Notes under the pieces: generated by a model
Database searches by the model: none
What the model saw: only the letters and a program-made list of their open reading frames with translations
What the model was told of the DNA's origin: nothing
Source: Schistocerca nitens
Lineage: Eukaryota; Arthropoda; Insecta; Orthoptera; Acrididae
DNA length: 64,000 bases
Assembly (NCBI RefSeq): GCF_023898315.1
Contig: NC_064614.1
Coordinates: forward strand, 498,248,109-498,312,108
Direction of reading: 5' to 3'
Shown here: in pieces, positions 42,391 through 54,192 of the stretch
How the letters are laid out: each line of letters starts with the position of its first letter
Position numbering within the stretch: the first letter of the stretch is position 1
Program-made: the position numbers and the translations under genes

Positions 42391-42594
42391 CGCCGGCTGG
42401 GGTGGCCGAGCGGTTCTAGGCGCTACAGTCTGGAACCGCGCTGCTGCTACGGTCACAGGTTCGAATCCTGCCTCGGGATGAATGTGTGTGCTGTCCTTAG
42501 GTTAGTTAGGTTTAAGTAGTTCTAAGTTCTAGGGGACTGATGACCTCAGAAGTTAAGTCCCATAGTGCTCAGAGCCATTTGAACCATTTTTTGA
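42391..42594 (+). mobile_element. tRNA-headed SINE (class II head), plus strand
   Basis: Complete head and body ending 'gagccatttgaaccatttt'. It is flanked by the perfect 11-bp duplication ACACGCATTTC (42380-42390 and 42595-42605). Confidence 0.95.
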
Positions 42595-43037
42595 ACACGC
42601 ATTTCTCTTTAAAATAGACGACAAAGGCTCAGTAGTACTGAGATCTGGGGACTGCGGTGGCCAGGGGCGATGCGACGATTCGTCCTCGGTCTCACCAAAC
42701 GTGTCCTGGACGATGCCGCTTTTGTGAACAGGGACCCAGTCGTCTTGGAACACGGCATCACCATCGGGCAACAAACAGTGTACCATGGGATGAACTTGAT
42801 CATCAAAAATGGTAACATAATATTTGGCTGTAACGCGAAATATCAGAATAACCAAAGGGCCCATGTAATACCACGATATGGCTGTCTCCATCAGCGAACT
42901 CCCGCCGTATTTGACTCTAGGAACGTTAATTCGACCAGAAGTTGAAAACAGCGTGAAACAAGACTCGTCCGACTAAACTACTTTCTTCCATTGCTCCGTT
43001 TCACGTGTTTTACGGTGTCGGCGCCACGTTTTTCTGT

Positions 43038-43228
43038 GCCGGCCGGATTGGCCGAGCGGTTCTGGATGCTACAGTCAGGAACCGCGAGACCGCTACGGTC
43101 GCAGGTGCGAATCCTGCCTCGGGCGTGGATGTGTGTGATGTCCTTCGGTTAGTTAGGTTTAAGTAGTTCAAGTTCTAGGGGACTGATGACCTCAGAAGTT
43201 AAGTCCTATAGTACTCAGAGCCATTTTT
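43038..43228 (+). mobile_element. tRNA-headed SINE (class II head), plus strand
   Basis: Head and body as in the other copies, with a mutated B box ('ggtgcgaatcc'). The flanks CCACGTTTTTCTGT (43024-43037) and CCACATTTTCCTGT (43229-43242) form a 14-bp duplication with two mismatches, so this looks like an older insertion. Confidence 0.9.
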
Positions 43229-43401
43229 CCACATTTTCCTGTTATGGGCATTTGTATCTCTGATGAGTGGTTTTAATCCCAGCTCTCCCTCCAATTCCCT
43301 GCTCCTGGAATTCCCTTCGCTTTGTTTTGGTGCTGATAGGCTTCGTGAGTGCGACGCTTAGATATGCAGTGACTCTTTATTCTGTCGTTCTCATTTATAT
43401 A

Positions 43402-45723
43402 CAGGATGGACCATTTTAATCCATAAAGGGGAAAACTAGGGAAAGGGATGAGATATAACAAAATATTTTACATAGAAATTGTATGCGCCAAGGCCTACAC
43501 TTTGCTACTGATGACCGTGTCCTTGAACGTGATTTTCAAGGTGATTTGGGGGTAGTGTGAATTTTTTAATGGGCACCCAAATATTTAAGCCTTGAAAAAA
43601 GCGGCAAATTTTACGTATAAAATGATACATAATTCAAGATCACGGCAAGGTTGAATAAAGGTCAAATAAGTAAATATGTTTTTAGTTTGGTAGAGAGTAA
43701 TTCAGAACAGAGGAGGGATACAGCAAAATACAATGTTAGATACAAATTGGAAATGGCGTAAGAGGTATCCTACCATTACCGATAACCACGACTTTAAAGA
43801 TAACTATCGAAGGTCATTCGAAGGTTGTTTTTTTTTTTCACGGAAATCACGATTTGTGGCGTCGGATTTGGAAAGAGCGAAGAGAGATTTGAACTTCAAA
43901 TTTTCATTAACATCTTTACTGACAAAAATAAATACATCATAACGTATAAATGTTATTTTGACATCACTAAGACAGAAAAAAACATAAATATAACATAGAT
44001 CATTGATTTAAAAGTTTCTGAGTGAGGTCCCTCGCCTCTCATTCCTCGGGGTGCTTGATTTAAAGAGTTCCCGTACCTTTCTTTCAATTTTTACCTGGAA
44101 ATTAGCCATTGAGCATGTGCTCAAAGTGACCACCATTTGCTTCGGTGCACAAATTAATCCTCCGTAAGAAATATCTGACAGCAGAACATCTCGTGGAAAG
44201 GATGCACAAGCTCTCCGGATACGTTTCATCATGTTTGCTCTTGTCGTGGGCTGCTGCTCATAGGAAATGTTTTTCATATTTACGCAAAGGTAAAAATCGG
44301 GGGAAGTTAGATAAGGTGAACAAGCGAACTACGGAATGGGACCACCGCGTCGAATCCATTGACGTGGATACTGCTCATTTAAAAATCTCCTTACGATCCG
44401 TGAGTAATGTGGTGGTACATTTTTTGTCTGGTCTCTAAGTCAACATATCCAAGTAAGCCAGGTAATTGGTCTCACAACATTTCTAAAACATTATTTTGAT
44501 TTATATTACCATTAAGAAAAGTAGGGACCAGTCAGGTAGCTATTGACAATACGATACCAGACGTTAACTCTCCAACGACGTTGGTTGTAAACTGTACCAG
44601 TGTGGATGGACATCCGATCAGTAAAGACCCTTGCGCCTGTTTAATTCACCCGTATTTCTAAATGTGGCTTCATTTGAGAACATCACTGATATGAACATTT
44701 CTTGATGATGTTGGCCCAGGGGCAAAATGCAAGCCGTTCTTCGAACTTACAAAGCATTAGGTCTTGGGTCAATGGCGGGCATGAAATCTCCACGCCTTTA
44801 GGATTCTGAAAACGGGTGACTTCGGTAATCCTAGTTCCGTTTGAATTTGCCATGAACTGATATAAGGATTTAGCTGACAATTGCAAGATCGGCTGCGACG
44901 CAATTATGATTTTCTCCACATTCATGACGACAACGAACACGATGTAACCATCCTTCTCGGGCTTTGTCAGTGAAGTCGCGAGTAGTGACGTTACATGGGA
45001 GTCTTCTGTTGAGAAAAAGTCTAGCATAAAGTGCGGCTGTGGGGACGTAAACGCCCTGACACATTCCTAAAATCGTAATCGTGCCTACGATTCCATTTGG
45101 AGCGTAGTCAGTCATTGTAGATATGTCACTCAGCAAAATAAAGAAAAACAGAGCCGTAGTTTTGATGAACTGATCACACGATTTAGCACTGAAACAAGAA
45201 CGGTGTTCCATCACGCGGACGCGGGCGACAGCTCTCCCATTGCGCTCTTCGCGAGGGTCGATTGATCCGACCCTACACAACCGCCTTCTCTTCCGATCTA
45301 CCAGCGGCTCTGTACAAGAGCAGCCGAACAGGCTATGGAACAATCTACCGTAGTACGATGACGTACTGGTAATTAATAGTTACTTCATCTGATTCCAATC
45401 TAGTAAATAAACTAGGCTATTAAGAGCATAAATTAAGTTACAGTATAACGCCAGCACCTCAGCCATTTGCACTGTCTTCTCGAACTGAGCATACGCGTAG
45501 AAGAATTTTTTTTTTTTCTTTTTACAGGAAGCACCGTTTTACACGTAAAATGTGCAACTCTTTTCCAATCTAAATCAAATGTTAGGGTTGCCACTTAAAA
45601 AATCTCTTTAAGCTAGCAATGCGTGATCCTCTTTGACACCTACAGCTTTCGTGTAAAATATTTTTCTGTACCTCATCTCTTCTCCAGTTTATTCCGTACT
45701 ATGAACTAAATTGGTCCACCCTG
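43402..45723 (-). mobile_element. Mariner-like DNA transposon with TIRs
   Basis: The left end 'caggatggaccattttaatc' (43402-43421) is matched by the reverse complement of the right end ('aaattggtccaccctg', ending 45723), 16 of 20 positions, with TA on both sides (43400-43401 and 45724-45725). Inside is a degenerate transposase on the minus strand. Length is 2.3 kb. The extra length over a 1.3-kb mariner is non-coding. Confidence 0.82.
44008..45115 (-). pseudogene. Mariner/Tc1-superfamily transposase, broken
   Basis: The likely start is the ATG read at 45115 (M-T-D-Y-A-P-N). The N-terminal helix-turn-helix region has A-L-Y-A-R-L-F-L-N-R-R-L-P-C and T-R-D-F-T-D-K-A-R-E. 45027-44683 continues in another frame with a region ending Q-D-L-M-L-C-K-F-E-E-R-L-A-F-C-P-W-A, the usual lead-in to the catalytic domain. 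The C-terminus is recognisable at 44277-44008: M-K-R-I-R-R-A-C-A-S-F-P-R-D-V-L-L-S, then C-A-P-K-Q-M-V-V-T-L in a shifted frame. The D-D-D/E blocks in between are badly eroded. Confidence 0.72.
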
Positions 45724-45799
45724 TACATGTGGTGTCTGTTTTTTCGGACATAATGGAAATCCGAAATGGTGAGTGAGGGGTTCGTGGTAACAGGCTGAG

Positions 45800-45965
45800 A
45801 ATGTGGGTTGGATGGGAAGCGTGCACCGATGGCCGACGCTGTGAAGACAATCACTCGCGTTAAGCGCGAGATCCGAGTTCGAGTCCCTGTCAGGCACGAA
45901 TTTTCACCTGTTGGCACTAAATCAGTTCAATGCCCAAATGCGGCTAACGTCATTTTTCGTCATAA
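45800..45965 (+). mobile_element. tRNA-headed SINE, third family
   Basis: Contains a B-box-like 'gagttcgagtccctgtcagg' and downstream text 'aattttcacctg ... cagttcaatgccca ... ggctaacgtcatt', shared with the copy at 61285-61425. No target duplication was identified. Confidence 0.6.
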
Positions 45966-46102
45966 TCATCATCTTGTGGTGTTGCAATTCTCTTTATTTC
46001 CGTGCTTGCGAGCAAAATTGGATGAGCAATTCCGCCTTAGCAAGACATCTTTGGAGTGATAGCACAGAATAGCATAGAACAGCAGAGAATCACCACCCAG
46101 CA

Positions 46103-46342
46103 GTCCGCCCCCGGTAGCTGAGTGGTCGGCGTGACGGATTGTCAATCCTCTCGGCCCGGGTTCGATTCCCGGCTGGGTCGGGGATTTTCTCCGTCCAGGT
46201 ACTGGGTGTTGTGCTGTCCTCATCATCATCCTATCATCCTCATCGACTGCAGGTCGCCGAAGTGGCGTCAAATTGAATGACCGGCACCCGTCGAACGGCC
46301 TGCCCGACGGGGGGACTTAGCCATACGCTTAAATGAAATAAA
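46103..46342 (+). mobile_element. tRNA-headed SINE with an Asp-like head
   Basis: The head 'ccggtagctgagtggtcggc' gives an A box, 'gggttcgattccc' the B box, and the anticodon-like loop reads TTGTCAA (GTC, Asp-type). The body continues 'gtcggggattttctccgtcc', a CATCAT stretch and 'gacttagccatacgctt'. It is flanked by the perfect 11-bp duplication ACCACCCAGCA (46092-46102 and 46343-46353). It is not a functional tRNA gene because the acceptor stem does not close. Confidence 0.92.
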
Positions 46343-46546
46343 ACCACCCAGCAAGCATTGAAGCTGGGTTAAGGATTCTTAAAACTAGTAACAGCCTGTA
46401 ACAAAAATTAACAATAGAAGAAAACTATCACATCCAAAAATCAATAGACCAAGGAAAGAAAGTACTAAATGAATACACATCACTGTACAAGAAAACCCTC
46501 TTTGCCACAATTGAAGAACTATATAAATAACATCCACACCAAAACT

Positions 46547-47727
46547 TGTGATATTATTGGATTTCAGACATTTTGCATATAAGAAAAGGACAGCCATCGA
46601 GCTGTAGTTTGTAGTGATACTAAGCATGACAACACGAGAGTAAAGAAACGAAATCTGTTTATAACGTGCGCCTATACCAAGACGCGCGGCCAGCGTTTAA
46701 AAGGTACTTTTAAACACTATGACTCGCTGGGCGCAGATATTTAAAATCATTGCCGCAGCGCTTGATAGCAAGAAGCTGCGAAACAGAAGAAAGAACAATT
46801 TATCTTTTGTTAGGAAAATTCTAGAGTCTTTATAGTTAGTTGTACTTCTGGTCGGCGATATGTTAACATGTACTTCATTACCTTTGATGTTTGGTTGCCG
46901 ACTTGTTAAGACGTGTTGTGTAGCACCGCTACAAGTTATATTTCATTTAGTGTGAAAAACCACGTTATCACCAAGAAAACAAAAACGCTTTTGTAAACTT
47001 TGTGACGATAAAAAATACTTACGCGCACGCCAGGACATTTAATTTTTACAAAATATCACACATACAAAAGCAGCGATTGTTGGACTGTTCCACGTATGAG
47101 AAAAACGTAAAAATGTAAGTTTTGTATATATTGTAAATTTGTTTATGTTTATAGTTTAACGCCTTTGTTCTTTGAGAATATATTGATGCTTCACTGTACA
47201 GAAAATCGATGCTTATTCTTTTCTTTAAATTAACCACAAATAATGTTTATGTTTAAATGAACTTTGTTACAGGTTCGCTCTTTATCGCGGTGTCTCGATT
47301 GTATTTGGGAGACCATTAATGTGTTCAATTTCCGATCTGACAACTTTTTTTTACAAAATTTCACTGTTTTGCATTTTTTTATTATTCAAATAGGTCCCTT
47401 AGGTAATTTCATTGAAGAGCCTGGTTGCGTGGAAGCAATCCGGGTTAAGAGGTCATTTGAGAAACTATTTTCACGCAATCAATCCGTACGTCTCCTAAAC
47501 ACAATCGAGAACCGACGCATCGTCGATCATTCATTAATTTTTCTCTCTTTCCAAGTCGTACCAAAAAAAAAAAAAAAAAACGGCCAAGGAGAACTGCCCT
47601 GAGTACGCAATCTAGTGTTAAAAGGTTGCATTCTTTATCTTGTCGGCAAACATTGCCATGAATTATCATCATCAATGTTATATTTGGTTAAATGAGAAAA
47701 AGCCAAAAAACCTTTTAACGCTAGATG
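46547..47727 (+). repeat. Left LTR copy of the gypsy-type element
   Basis: Starts TGTGATATTATTGG and runs to CGCTAGATG, immediately before the primer site. It is about 1181 bp. It differs from the right copy mainly in the length of an A run (near 47563-47580) and a few substitutions near 47410-47460. The ORFs at 47046-47237 and 47264-47602 are repeated identically or nearly so in the other copy and are not genes. Confidence 0.93.
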
Positions 47728-47745
47728 TGGCGCCCGAACAGGGAC
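47728..47745 (+). promoter_or_regulatory. Primer binding site for tRNA-Lys
   Basis: TGGCGCCCGAACAGGGAC is exactly complementary to the 3' 18 nt of the tRNA-Lys species that primes lentiviral reverse transcription. It follows the left LTR directly. Confidence 0.93.
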
Positions 47746-48355
47746 TTGACTAAAAAAACTAATTTTTAATCTTTCTATTTTCATGCTACCATCTGGAGAA
47801 AATTGGAAGCCAAAACCAGTGATAAAAAATGGACGCATATGAAGAAAATCGCAGTAAGAATCCACAACAGCAATAAATAGCAGCGCGCAAGACAACTAAT
47901 GTGAGTACGATTTTTCATTACGTTTGAAGCTTTGCGTACCGAGCATTCAGTCGGCTCGTGACATTCACTCTCTATGCTTTTTTCCTTTTCCTCAAGCAAT
48001 TTAATTTCCAAATTTGTGTTTCCTTTTGCTATTAGATCCGCCTCTATCACATCATTTCGCTTACAATAGTTAGAAATAGTTAGCAAGAATTTCCATTGTT
48101 GTGCATTTTAGTGAATCACAATGGCCGCTATCTGTGCCAGTTTCAGTGCTCTATAAGTGTTTTTCATTTATTTTATCACTCCCGTTGCCATATTGGCATT
48201 TTCGTGTGTCAGAGTTTCAATTTTTTTTATAACGCGCAAGCAATATCTGAGAAATCAGGACGCGAAATCCTTGGCGCACCTGACAAGTGAAAATCATAAT
48301 TTTAAAAATAAAATTATCTTTTTAGCTCGTGCAGTGTAACTACTTTAAATTTACG
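47746..48355 (+). other. 5' leader of the gypsy-type element
   Basis: Non-coding stretch between primer site and gag. The short minus-strand ORFs here have no recognisable content. Confidence 0.7.
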
Positions 48356-50793
48356 ATGGCTGATGAGCAACCAAGGCAACTTAGACCGCGCGCGGGTGTA
48401 AACAAACCTGAATCTCGTAGTGGGGGAACAACAGACGACGAAGCGACACGTGAGCTGTCGGCGCCACAGACCGCGTCGCAGTCACGTGAATGCTCGCTGT
48501 CAGATATACTAAAATTGTTTGCTGATATGAAAACCAGTTTTGAAGCAAACATGGCACAGCTTACAAACAAGAGTGATAACATTGAAGCTCACATGGGTAA
48601 TCTTGACACTCGAATGGCACAGTTAACAAACCAAAGTGACAATCTTGGAACGCAAATCAGTCAGTTAACAAACCAAAGTGACAATCTTGGAACGCAAATC
48701 AGTCAGTTAACAAACCAAAGTGACAATCTTGGAACGCAAATCAGTCAGTTAACAAACCAAAGTGACAATCTCGGAACGCAAATCAGTCAGTTAGCAAATC
48801 AAAGTGACAGCAGGTTCAGCAGTTTAGAATCAAGGATAGAGGACATCCAAGCACAAATCAAAAATTCGAATGACACCATGGAGGAAAAAATTAAAGCCAT
48901 TACCACTGCTTACGCAAGCGAGCTAAACGCAAGCGTACACGCAAAAATTGATAGTGTTCTTTCGATAGTGGAATCCACCGAGACCAATATTGGTAGCAAG
49001 TTCATAGATATGCAGGCCCAAATAGATGTGTGTAAATCAACTGCGAGTGACTCTTTGAAACATTACAGTGATGTTTCAAAGAGAGTAAGCCAATTAACAG
49101 AAAGTGTCAACCACGTTGGCGAGCGAGTCGAAGACCTTGCTCAGCAAATATCCGATGTCAATATTGACAAACAGATCGCGGATGTCAACACCGGTATAAG
49201 CAATACACTTAATAGGGAATTTGAAGAGTGGATGCAATCCAAAGAACAGTACATTGTCAGCAAGGTACACGCTGAACTAAAGGGTACGGTTAAATCTGCT
49301 ACAGCAGAAATCTTAACCGCTCCCGGTACTTCTGGTGACACTTTAACCAGTGAATTAGGTGAAATCAGACGAGCATTTAGCCACGATCTTCCGGAATGGA
49401 AACGTCAGCTAAGCAATGATATAGATCAACTGAAACGACAAGTTACTGAATTGCAAGGTGACAATCAAAGTGAGTATTCGCTACCGCCAGAACACGATAA
49501 TCGTCAATATCCCGAGTGTCAGGTACAATTCTCACCAACAGTAAACAATACGCGTGACGAAACTTCCACATCACGTAGTCATGCCGATCAACTAACACTC
49601 GTTGAACTAATGCGAGACGAGAGTGTGCTAAAACACAGTTTTTCAGCCTTTTATACCTGAAAAACGAAATATACATCCCATGGTATTTCTAAAATCATTC
49701 ACAGGTGCTTTTCCAGAATCATGGAACGACAGGCAGCGGATACAGTTCATCTTAGGCTATGTACACGGTGAAGGATCAATTTGGGGTACAGAAATAATAG
49801 ACAAATGTCACACCTATGCAGATTTTGAAAAGTATTTTTTGAATAAATTCTGGAGTTCAGGTATACAACAAAGACTCCGAAAGGAGGTTTACAACGCCGA
49901 ACCTTTCAACACCAAAGGAGGAGGTTTGAGACGTTATTTTGAAAAATATCTACGTAAAATTCAGTATTGGGACACGCCCATTTCAACCAAAGATGTAATC
50001 ATGATCTTAAAGTCAAAACTTCCTGTGTCAATAAGAGAAAAACTAGTCAATGTGAGTGAAGAAGACCTAGAAGCCTTTCTGTCTGTTCTTGACAATTTGG
50101 ATATGATCTATGAGGATGTGCGAGCGAGCGCGCGGAATAATTATAATAATGGACCGCCCGCTCCGCAGCAGCACATAACAAATTGCGTCAATGGAATGTC
50201 GTACCAACATAACACGGGACAACCAAACGCTCAGCCTTACGGCAATCATAACAGTTTCAACCGCCGTAATGGAAAACAATATAACAAATATCCACACCAG
50301 AATAGATACAACCAGATTTATCAAAACACACAACAGCAATACGGTAATTCACCGATAAATCACAACGGTAATTACCAGTACCAGAACAACAAGACGAATA
50401 ATGTAAATCGTCACAAGGGAAAGAAATGGAACAATTACAACAGACCACAACAGTACAGTCAGCCGAGTCACTTCACTCCCTCTCACCAAATGAATTTTTC
50501 ACAGCCGAAAAATGCGACATTTTCTCACCAACCCAACCAACAGTTCAGGAACAATAGACAGGACAATTCGCCGCATGCTTTTCCTGACACCGCCGGTCAT
50601 AATAGCCAAGGAAATCCGTCATTTTCTACACACAGGCGAACCAAGCACCAAACGCGATGTCAAATAACACGCAATCAAGTGATGCTCAAGTCGTATGGGA
50701 TACGAACGCGAATTTTCGACCTGGTAGGTCGCAAAATACTAGTCAAGTAGAAATAACTGAGATTTCAGCTCCACCCCAGTCGGAAAACCATTA
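48356..50793 (+). pseudogene. gag gene of the gypsy-type element, frame-shifted
   Basis: Encodes the capsid/nucleocapsid precursor. I prefer the ATG at 48356 (M-A-D-E-Q) over the one nine codons upstream because it leads into the conserved part. The N-terminal domain is a long heptad-type coiled coil built on a 42-bp tandem array (48620-48810, unit S-Q-L-T-N-Q-S-D-N-L-G-T-Q-I). The first frame stops at 49658-49660 just before the capsid domain, which is open in another frame (from before 49680: F-L-K-S-F-T-G-A-F-P, C-H-T-Y-A-D-F-E-K-Y-F, K-L-P-V-S-I-R-E-K). The tail is N/Q/Y/H-rich without CCHC knuckles. A second frame change near 50640 is likely, as one frame stops at 50750 and another stays open to a TAG at 50791-50793. 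Confidence 0.85.
48620..48810 (+). repeat. 42-bp coding tandem array in gag
   Basis: Unit starts lie at 48620, 48662, 48704 and 48746, with a diverged partial unit at 48788. The first four are almost identical and keep the reading frame (14 residues each), extending the coiled coil. Confidence 0.95.
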
Positions 50794-50832
50794 GCAGCTT
50801 CTTTAGGCCTCCACGGGGAAGCTGCGGAACCA

Positions 50833-53800
50833 ATGGGGGGCAACTTCATTAAAAGACATATCAACGTAATTAGATACGAAGACGACAGAGACTTACGGGA
50901 CGAACTATTAGACGAAAAGAACACCTACGAAAACGACGACCTTTGGGAAAACCAAGTACAAGCGTCAACTCTGATTCACATTTATGATATACCAATCATT
51001 GCCATCATCGACACAGGTGCAAATATTAATGCTATGTCTATGTGTGTATATAAAAAGGTATGCTCTGTAACAAAAATTCCTTCACTTCCTGTACAAGGAT
51101 GTACTGTATCCGGAGCAGTAGGCTCCCTCGTACAGAAGGTTAGCTTGCAAGTACAAGCAACAATACAATTTAAATCCGACTGTATACAGTGCACATTTTT
51201 AGTAGTAAAGAACCTGTCAGTGCCATGCTTGTTAGGAATGGACTTTCTACGAAGAAATCGTGCCATCATTGATTTAGCTGAAGGTAAGTGCACGTTAAGA
51301 CTAGATGATAGGACACTGGTCATTCATCTAATGAGAACCAAAGTCAGGATAACCAACCTGGTACGTAAAGTGAAAATACGTAGACTTTCTGACAGGCAAC
51401 ATTACCACCGTGCGGTTGACGAGTTCAGTGACGTCAACAATGACCCTGACTTATTACCAACTGCCGACGAGTTACGCATAAAAATTGTGGAAACAGACGG
51501 ACTCGACGACAGACAGAAGTATGAACTACACGACCTATTAGCAACATTTGTGAACATTTTTTCCAGAAAACCAGGTATCATAGCAGACTATGAATTTAAG
51601 ATGAGAGTGAAACCCCATGATACTTTTTGCAAAACAACCTATTCAGTTCCGCAGTCCCGTAAAGAAGCCGTCAAACAAGAAATACGTAAAATGCTTAAGT
51701 GGAAAATCATAGAACCGTCCGACTCTCCCTACAGTAGCCCGTTGTTACCTGTTTTCAAAAACGATGGAAGCGTCAGACTTGTCTTGGACGCAAGGAATAT
51801 TAATAAAATCATCATTCCAGTATGCACAAGACCAGAACCACTGGAGGAACAACTACAAAAATTCCATAGTGTGAGGTTCTTATCCTCAATAGACCTCCGA
51901 ACTAGCTATTGGCAGGTGAAACTATCATCATCATCGAGGAAGTACACAGCCTTTATCTTTGCCGGCAGATCCTATCATTTTCGTGTAGTACCTTTCGGTC
52001 TTAACATTAGTTCTGGTGTTTTTATTGCAGCACTTGATCATGTGCTAGGACCAGAGTTACTTGACCAAGTCACCGTCTATGTTGATGATTTACTGATCGC
52101 AACGACTTCCTGGGAAGAACGTTTAACTCTCCTACAAAAGATCTTTCAAAGATTCTCTGATTTTGGTGTTACCGCAAATTTACAAAAATCCAAATTTGCC
52201 AAGAAAGAAGTCAAGTTTTTAGGACATATAATTTCTTCGGAAGGAATCTCACCTGATCCCAGCAAGTTAACAGCAATAGAAAATTTCCCTGTGCCTTGCA
52301 CTAAAAGGCAACTAAAAGGTTTCATTGGATTAGCTTCATTCTTCCGTCGCTTCATTCCGAATCAATCAATGAACAATCCCGCATTGTTAAATTTGCTCAA
52401 GAAAAACGTCCACTGGATGTGGACTTATGAATGCCAAAAAGCCTTTGACAAGATCAAAGAAGCTCTTCTAAAGAGTAACATTTTAAGTCATCCAAACATG
52501 AGTTTACATTTCTGCATTTCTTGCGATGCATCGTTTCAAGGATTAGGTGCATGTTTATTTCAAATAGACAAAACTGATGGGCAGGAGGAAGTCAAAATAA
52601 TCAGCTTTGCCAGTCGGGTCTCAACCGAATGTGAGAGATCATATTCGGTAACCGAATTAGAGGGATTAGCCGTTGTGTGGGCTTTTCGCCGCTTTAATTA
52701 CTATATTTATGGTCATAAAATCAGAGTATACTCAGATCATCAAGCACTGAGCTTCTTACTCTCTTGCAAACTGTATCATCCTCGGCTTACTCGATGGTGT
52801 TTATTTCTACAAGAGTATGATTTTGAAATTATTTACGTAAAAGGCAAGAATAACACCATTGCTGATGCATTGTCACGTATGCCGGAAGGATTGCCGGAGC
52901 CTACTGAATTAATAGAACAGATTTCCAATCACAAAATTCTTCTTATGAAAGATCCTCTACATCGGAGTTACTTTCTGCGTCTTTGCCGTCAAATGAATAC
53001 TCTTCAAGACACAGATCGCAATTGGCTAGAAATTAAACAGCTTCTTCAAAACAACCCTGATCACTCGTTGTCAATATTTTATAAAGTACACAATGGAGTT
53101 TTGTTTCACCGAACTTCTCTGTTGACAGGAAGGTGGTGTGTCTGTATTCCTAAAGATTATGTTGAACATCTCATTTGGTACACTCACCTCTCCTGGGGTC
53201 ACTATGGCCCAGAAAAATGCAAACGCAAGATTTCAACATACTGCTATGTACCTAATCTTCACAAGAAGGTGCACCAATTATTAAGAAATTGTTCCATTTG
53301 CCAAAAGGCGAAACCTTTCAACTTGTCAAATGCCTTACCTTTAAACCCCATACGTACAGAGAGACCAAACCAAATCGTCAGTTTGGATTATGCAGGTCCA
53401 CTTCCTCAGGGAAGAGGAGGTGTGAAGTATCTGGTCGTCTTGTTAGATCTTTTTACCAAACACGTGAGACTCTATGCAATGAAGTCATCTAATATACTTC
53501 CACTAATTAGACGTATTGAGAAAGACTATTTTCCTCGCTTTGGCAAGCCTGAAGCCATGTTATCTGATAACGCATCAACTTTCGTGGGGAAACGATGGAG
53601 AAATTTCCTTGCAACCAACGACATCAGACAAATTTTGATATCCCAGTATCGACCGCAAAGTAATCCCACAGAAAGAGTATTCAAAGAGTTCAATCGTTTC
53701 ATACGAACGTATATTCCAAACCAGCAGACACGGTGGATTGATTTCGTCACACCCTTTGAAGAGATTGTTAATAATTTACCTCACACATCAACTGGTTTCA

Positions 53801-54192
53801 CACCATCAGAACTAGTCTCTAAACGACTAGAAAGAAATGAATGGGTAGACCCTATCCCAAAATTATAACAGCCTGAAGTAACATTAGACGACAAGTTAAG
53901 ACAAGTTCTCATATCTTTAACCACTCATGCCAACCTAAGAAAAAAGGCGCATGACAAACACATTAGCAAAGTCTTATCGTATCGTATAAATGAACGAGTG
54001 CTATTAAAGACCCACTTCAAATCATCTTTGATTCATCATAAGAATCGAAAGTGGCAGCACTTGTATGAAGGACCATATATTATATTAAGAAAGCCGCACA
54101 TTGGTTGCTATCTATTAGCTGACCCTGTATCTGGACGAATAAAAGGGTTGTTTCATCACGCAGACTTGAAGAAATACCGAGTCAGCCATTGA
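50833..54192 (+). pseudogene. pol gene (protease-RT-RNase H-integrase), one premature stop
   Basis: From the ATG at 50833 (the frame is open from 50761) the 1011-codon ORF shows: protease with I-D-T-G-A-N (near residue 57) and L-L-G-M-D-F; RT with L-V-L-D-A-R-N-I-N, S-S-I-D-L-R-T-S-Y-W-Q and the catalytic Y-V-D-D (near residue 417); RNase H with S-C-D-A-S-F-Q-G and Y-S-D-H-Q-A-L; integrase with the H-H-C-C finger (C-S-I-C-Q-K), the first Asp in S-L-D-Y-A-G-P, the second in L-S-D-N-A-S-T-F, and Glu in N-P-T-E-R-V. A TAA at 53866-53868 interrupts the frame, but the same frame continues without further stops to a TGA at 54190-54192 and contains the integrase C-terminal domain (L-Y-E-G-P-Y-I-I, H-H-A-D-L-K-K-Y). 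The gene is therefore one nonsense change short of intact. Confidence 0.93.

Larger units (their letters stand above)
42230..43300 (-). pseudogene. Tc1-type transposase on the minus strand, broken by two SINEs
   Basis: Read leftwards from about 43300, W-K-K-V-V and S-D-E-S-C-F lie near 42990-42965 (first catalytic block). 42891-42553 is open and contains V-F-Q-D-D-W-V-P-V-H (second block) and W-P-P-Q-S-P-D-L-S-T-T-E-P-L (third block, with E). Beyond the SINE at 42391-42594 the tail resumes (R-N-A-C-D-R-Y) to about 42240. The presence of S-D-E, Q-D-D and P-D-L..T-E shows all three acidic residues, but the N-terminal half is poorly preserved and the SINEs at 42391 and 43038 disable it. Confidence 0.82.

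Noticed and set aside
47046..47602. ORFs of 63 and 112 codons with near-identical counterparts at 56420-56967
   Set aside because: They lie within the inverted LTR copies and are duplicated with them, with no protein family resemblance.
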